Shown here piece after piece: positions 50,864 through 53,343 of a stretch of 53,343 nucleotides of DNA. Location of the stretch: positions 3 through 53,345 of the forward strand of contig NZ_AOMT01000010.1 in NCBI RefSeq assembly GCF_000696305.2, written 5' to 3'. The notes beneath the pieces were generated by a model. It saw only the letters and a list, made by a program, of their open reading frames with translations, was not told the DNA's origin and made no database searches. The translations under genes were made by a program, and so were the position numbers. The stretch's first letter is position 1, and each line of letters begins with the position of its first letter. The DNA is from Moraxella bovoculi 237. GTDB taxonomy: Bacteria > Pseudomonadota > Gammaproteobacteria > Pseudomonadales > Moraxellaceae.

Positions 50864-51465
50864 GAAGTCGCTCCCACGCTTGATGATTTGGCTGTGCTGC
50901 CAAAACCACTGCGGTTGGTGGTTTGGTTTTGATTTTGTGCTTGATTGCTTTGATAGTTTTGGGTGCTTTGGGCGGCACTTTGACGCGCGCCAGCTGCTTG
51001 ACCACTCTGAGCAGATTGCGCTTGGTTGGTGGCGGCTGGCTGCTGTGTCATGGTGGGGGTTTGCGCGTTTTGTGATGCATTTGCCACACGGTTATTGGCG
51101 GCCTTGGTGGCAAGATAACCCGCCGCTGCACCTGCTGCTGCACCCGCTAAGAGTGCGCCACCTGCGCCCATACCACCCTCAGCGCTCGCTTCACCTTCGA
51201 CGGCTGCTTGCTCATCTAGTACGGCAGTCGCATCGCCTTCAAGCTGTGCAGCGGCGTTGTTGAGCTGTTCTGCTTCTGCTTTGGCTTGTGCGGCGGCCAG
51301 ACGTTCTTGGGCAGCGATAAGTTCACGCTCAGCATCTGCCAAGGACTGCTCGCTGGTCTTGGGTGCTTCACTTGGTGCAGGCGCACAGGCGGACAGACCT
51401 AGCGCGCCAACACCTAGAAGTACCAGTGAGATATTTTTGGATGATTTACGAGTTTTTTGGTTCAT
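50860..51465 (-). CDS. YgiB-like low-complexity lipoprotein (DUF1190-like)
   Basis: A 201-residue lipoprotein (signal ending LGALGLSAC region, lipobox LSAC). An Ala/Glu-rich helical, possibly coiled-coil, stretch occupies about 38-95 (ADAERELIAAQERLAAAQA). A glycine zipper (GGALLAGAAAGAAAGYLA) is near 100-118. A Gln/Asn/Ser-rich tail ends in TNRSGFGSTAKSSS, like the RGGFG ending of E. coli YgiB. It is translationally coupled to the YgiC-type gene, as ygiB-ygiC are in E. coli. The YgiB assignment rests mostly on tail and context. Confidence 0.7.
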   Translation of the reverse strand: MNQKTRKSSKNISLVLLGVGALGLSACAPAPSEAPKTSEQSLADAERELIAAQERLAAAQAKAEAEQLNNAAAQLEGDATAVLDEQAAVEGEASAEGGMGAGGALLAGAAAGAAAGYLATKAANNRVANASQNAQTPTMTQQPAATNQAQSAQSGQAAGARQSAAQSTQNYQSNQAQNQNQTTNRSGFGSTAKSSSVGATS

Positions 51466-51617
51466 TAAATAGACTGCCTTAGTTGCCAGAATTTAAAAAG
51501 GGCGATCAAATCGCACCGGTAATGATTATTATGCGGATAAATGAGTGATTTTACAAGGAATTTTTGGCATAAATGCTGTCTGCTGATTGCCAATATATTT
51601 CCCAAAACGCCAAGTCA

Positions 51618-51626
51618 TGCTATAAT
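51618..51626 (+). promoter_or_regulatory. Extended -10 promoter of ccmC operon
   Basis: TGCTATAAT, a consensus extended -10, 49 bp before the ccmC start. No good -35 is needed or seen. Confidence 0.6.
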
Positions 51627-51674
51627 CTAGCTGATTTATGTTTTTAATTTAACCCCTTGATGCGGTAATATCTC

Positions 51675-52475
51675 ATGCCTGATACTCATCCCAAAAATGT
51701 CGCCAAAGTAGGTTTTTTTGGTCGTCTATGGCAAGGTTTTTTGACGACGGTCGGCACAGAGCGTTTTTTTAATATTTTCTCCCCATGGGTGAAATGGCTT
51801 GCGCTTATCGCTGCGGTACTGCTTGGCATTGGTACGGTATGGGGTTTGGGATTTGCACCACCTGATTATCTGCAGGGCAACAGCTATCGTATTATTTTTA
51901 TTCATGTGCCGGCGGCCAGCCTTGCCATGAGTATTTATTTTGCGCTCGCGGTGCTTGGGGTGATTTTTTTGGTGTGGAAAATTAAGACTGCCAACATCGT
52001 CGCTCAGGCGGTCGCCCCGATCGGCTTTGTGTTTTGTATACTTAGTCTTTTGACAGGTTCGATTTGGGCGAAGCCAACTTGGGGAACGTACTGGGTGTGG
52101 GATGCGCGACTGACCTCGATGCTGATTTTGGCGTTTTTGTATGTTGGGGTGATGGCGCTGTTTTCTGCCTTTGAGCACAGTCAGAACCGCGGCAAGGCAG
52201 CAGCGATTCTATCGATCGTGGGTGCGGTGAATCTGCCCATTATCAAGTACTCGGTGGAATGGTGGAATACGCTACATCAAGGCGCGACTTTTACCGTGAC
52301 GAATGCGCCAAAGATGTCAGCGAGTATGTGGGTGCCATTGCTTATCATGCTGTTTGGCATGTACTTCTTGGTGGCGGCACTTGCCATCTATCGCACCAAT
52401 TCACTGATCTTGGCTCGTGATTATAATAAATCATGGGTGCAAAAACTCATTAACAAGCCAGCCAACCCAAACTAA
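51675..52475 (+). CDS. ccmC: Heme exporter/handling protein CcmC
   Basis: Inner-membrane protein of the cytochrome c maturation system I that presents heme to CcmE. The 266-residue protein has six helices and the periplasmic tryptophan-rich WWD-type motif PTWGTYWVWDARLTSML near residue 137, with flanking histidines (FIHVPAASLAM and TLHQGATF). It is the first gene after an extended -10 promoter; ccmA and ccmB are not upstream, where a divergent lipoprotein gene lies. Confidence 0.95.
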   Translation: MPDTHPKNVAKVGFFGRLWQGFLTTVGTERFFNIFSPWVKWLALIAAVLLGIGTVWGLGFAPPDYLQGNSYRIIFIHVPAASLAMSIYFALAVLGVIFLVWKIKTANIVAQAVAPIGFVFCILSLLTGSIWAKPTWGTYWVWDARLTSMLILAFLYVGVMALFSAFEHSQNRGKAAAILSIVGAVNLPIIKYSVEWWNTLHQGATFTVTNAPKMSASMWVPLLIMLFGMYFLVAALAIYRTNSLILARDYNKSWVQKLINKPANPN

Positions 52476-52493
52476 ACAACAGGGGAGCAAGCG

Positions 52494-52727
52494 ATGAAAC
52501 CATATTTTTCTAATGTCAGCGACTTTGTGCAGATGGGTGGTCATGGCGCGTTCGTATGGGCGTGCTACAGCATCACCTTTGTGGCGATCGCTGTGTTGAT
52601 TTGGCATGCGATCTCTGAACGTACGTCAACCATCGTTCGACTGCAGCGCCAAGCCAATACCACCAAAAAAACCAATCGCCTAACCAATAAACAGCGCAAA
52701 GAATTAGGCACTGGTGCACCACGCTAA
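52494..52727 (+). CDS. ccmD: Heme exporter small subunit CcmD
   Basis: A 77-residue single-helix membrane protein. FSNVSDFVQMGGHGAFVWA precedes one helix (CYSITFVAIAVLIWHAI) and a basic cytoplasmic tail (LQRQANTTKKTNRL). This is the CcmD layout, and it lies between ccmC and ccmE. It stabilises the CcmC-CcmE heme complex. Confidence 0.9.
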   Translation: MKPYFSNVSDFVQMGGHGAFVWACYSITFVAIAVLIWHAISERTSTIVRLQRQANTTKKTNRLTNKQRKELGTGAPR

Positions 52728-52763
52728 CCACCTTTTAAATACACTTATAAAGACAAAGAAATC

Positions 52764-53273
52764 ATGAATAACGTTCGACAAAAAAAGCTTATGTGGGTCA
52801 TCGCCATGCTCGTTGGCGCGGTGATTGCCGTTGGTCTGATTCTGTACGCCATTCGCCAGCAGACGGATTATTATTTTGACCCGACAGCCATCGCAGCAGG
52901 TAAAGCCCCTGAAGAAAAGCGCATCCGCGCGGGCGGTATGGTCGTTGCAGGTAGCGTTAAGCGCGATCCTAGCGACCAGCTTAACGTTCAATTTGAAATC
53001 ACGGACTACAAAGAAGTCGTGCCTGTGACTTATCGCGGCGTATTGCCTGATTTATTCGCTGAGAATTCAGGCATTGTGGCGACTGGCGAGCTAAAAGATG
53101 GCGTGTTCGTTGCATCTGAAGTACTTGCCAAGCATGATGAGAATTACATGCCGCCAGAAGTCGCCAAATCGCTCAAACAAGAACACGCCGAACGTGGTGC
53201 AGATGTGAGCGGTGAACAGTTCACGCCTGCTGTGCCGATGTCGGAGATTGATGAGCGTAACGCTCAAAAATAA
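52764..53273 (+). CDS. ccmE: Periplasmic heme chaperone CcmE
   Basis: A 169-residue protein with an N-terminal membrane anchor ([20 protein letters not shown]) and an OB-fold periplasmic domain ([36 protein letters not shown]). The covalent heme-binding His is in [14 protein letters not shown] with the conserved YMPPE tyrosine. The C-terminal tail is acidic and variable. The operon may continue past the window; no ccmF start is seen in the last 70 bp. Confidence 0.96.
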   Translation: MNNVRQKKLMWVIAMLVGAVIAVGLILYAIRQQTDYYFDPTAIAAGKAPEEKRIRAGGMVVAGSVKRDPSDQLNVQFEITDYKEVVPVTYRGVLPDLFAENSGIVATGELKDGVFVASEVLAKHDENYMPPEVAKSLKQEHAERGADVSGEQFTPAVPMSEIDERNAQK

Positions 53274-53325
53274 TGCACTTAAAAATCGTAATGATATTAG
53301 TTGTGAAGATTTAACCATACCAACA

Positions 53326-53343
53326 AAAAAAACTACTACTACT
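53326..53343. repeat. (ACT)n repeat running off the window edge
   Basis: AAAAAA followed by at least four ACT units up to the last base. Only the beginning is visible, so its true length is unknown. Confidence 0.4.

Noticed and set aside
1-53343. CRISPR arrays, tRNA or rRNA genes, prophage or transposase genes
   Set aside because: I read all intergenic regions on both strands and saw no spaced direct repeats, cloverleaf T-loop sequences or mobile-element proteins.

Overview
The window looks like a chromosomal segment of a gammaproteobacterium of the family Moraxellaceae, most likely Moraxella or a close relative. This is an inference from gene content and protein style: the long isocitrate lyase next to malate synthase G, a Mn-dependent (family II) pyrophosphatase, MinCDE, OxyR/AhpC/AhpF, a YgiB-like lipoprotein with YgiC, and a nitrate-respiration regulon. 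No species-level marker such as rRNA is present. I found no tRNA, rRNA, CRISPR array, insertion sequence or prophage.

Layout. 1-6.4 kb: glyA and ubiC (minus), then the glyoxylate-shunt pair aceA and glcB (plus). 6.4-9.2 kb: a frameshifted LysE-type exporter pseudogene, ppaC and nagZ (minus). 9.3-15.2 kb: the periplasmic protease prc, an OmpR-type two-component pair with a strong terminator between regulator and kinase, and an orphan lipoprotein of the membrane-fusion-protein type. 15.3-18 kb: cytochrome b561, converging on minCDE. 18.1-20.2 kb: a membrane protein resembling an isolated voltage-sensor domain, and a PlsC-type acyltransferase. 20.2-22.1 kb: an OmpA-type lipoprotein behind a 500-bp AT-rich leader, and a YgjP-type metallopeptidase. 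22.1-26 kb: peroxide defence (oxyR divergent from ahpC; ahpF follows, with a small YdcH-like gene between them on the other strand). 26-35.4 kb: assorted metabolic and envelope genes (YdcZ-like protein, PLP enzyme, 2OG-Fe dioxygenase, ETF-ubiquinone oxidoreductase, DUF1285 protein, murI, a 57-residue small protein, a MltB-type transglycosylase, a MATE exporter).

35.6-49.6 kb is the most coherent block. It holds molybdenum cofactor synthesis (moaA, a YiiM-type MOSC protein, moaB, mobA, moaC, moaD, moaE), molybdate import (modABC), a beta-carbonic anhydrase, a Crp/Fnr-family regulator, narL-narX, and two NarK-type nitrate/nitrite transporters. Together these supply cofactor, metal, substrate and control for a nitrate reductase whose structural genes (narGHJI) are not in the window. 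FNR-type boxes and a recurrent 13-bp TAC-N7-GTA element occur upstream of moaA and both narK genes, suggesting joint control by anaerobiosis and nitrate.

49.7-53.3 kb: a YgiB-like/YgiC pair (minus) and the start of a cytochrome c maturation operon (ccmC, ccmD, ccmE) that runs to the edge. Cytochrome c maturation could serve the same anaerobic respiration. Most genes are well-known families. The items most worth a second look are the shared regulatory motif of the nitrate regulon, the pore-less voltage-sensor-like protein, the in-operon terminator, the tandem MinD/MinE membrane-targeting peptide and the dioxygenase/PLP-enzyme pair. I did not find a clearly new multi-gene system.
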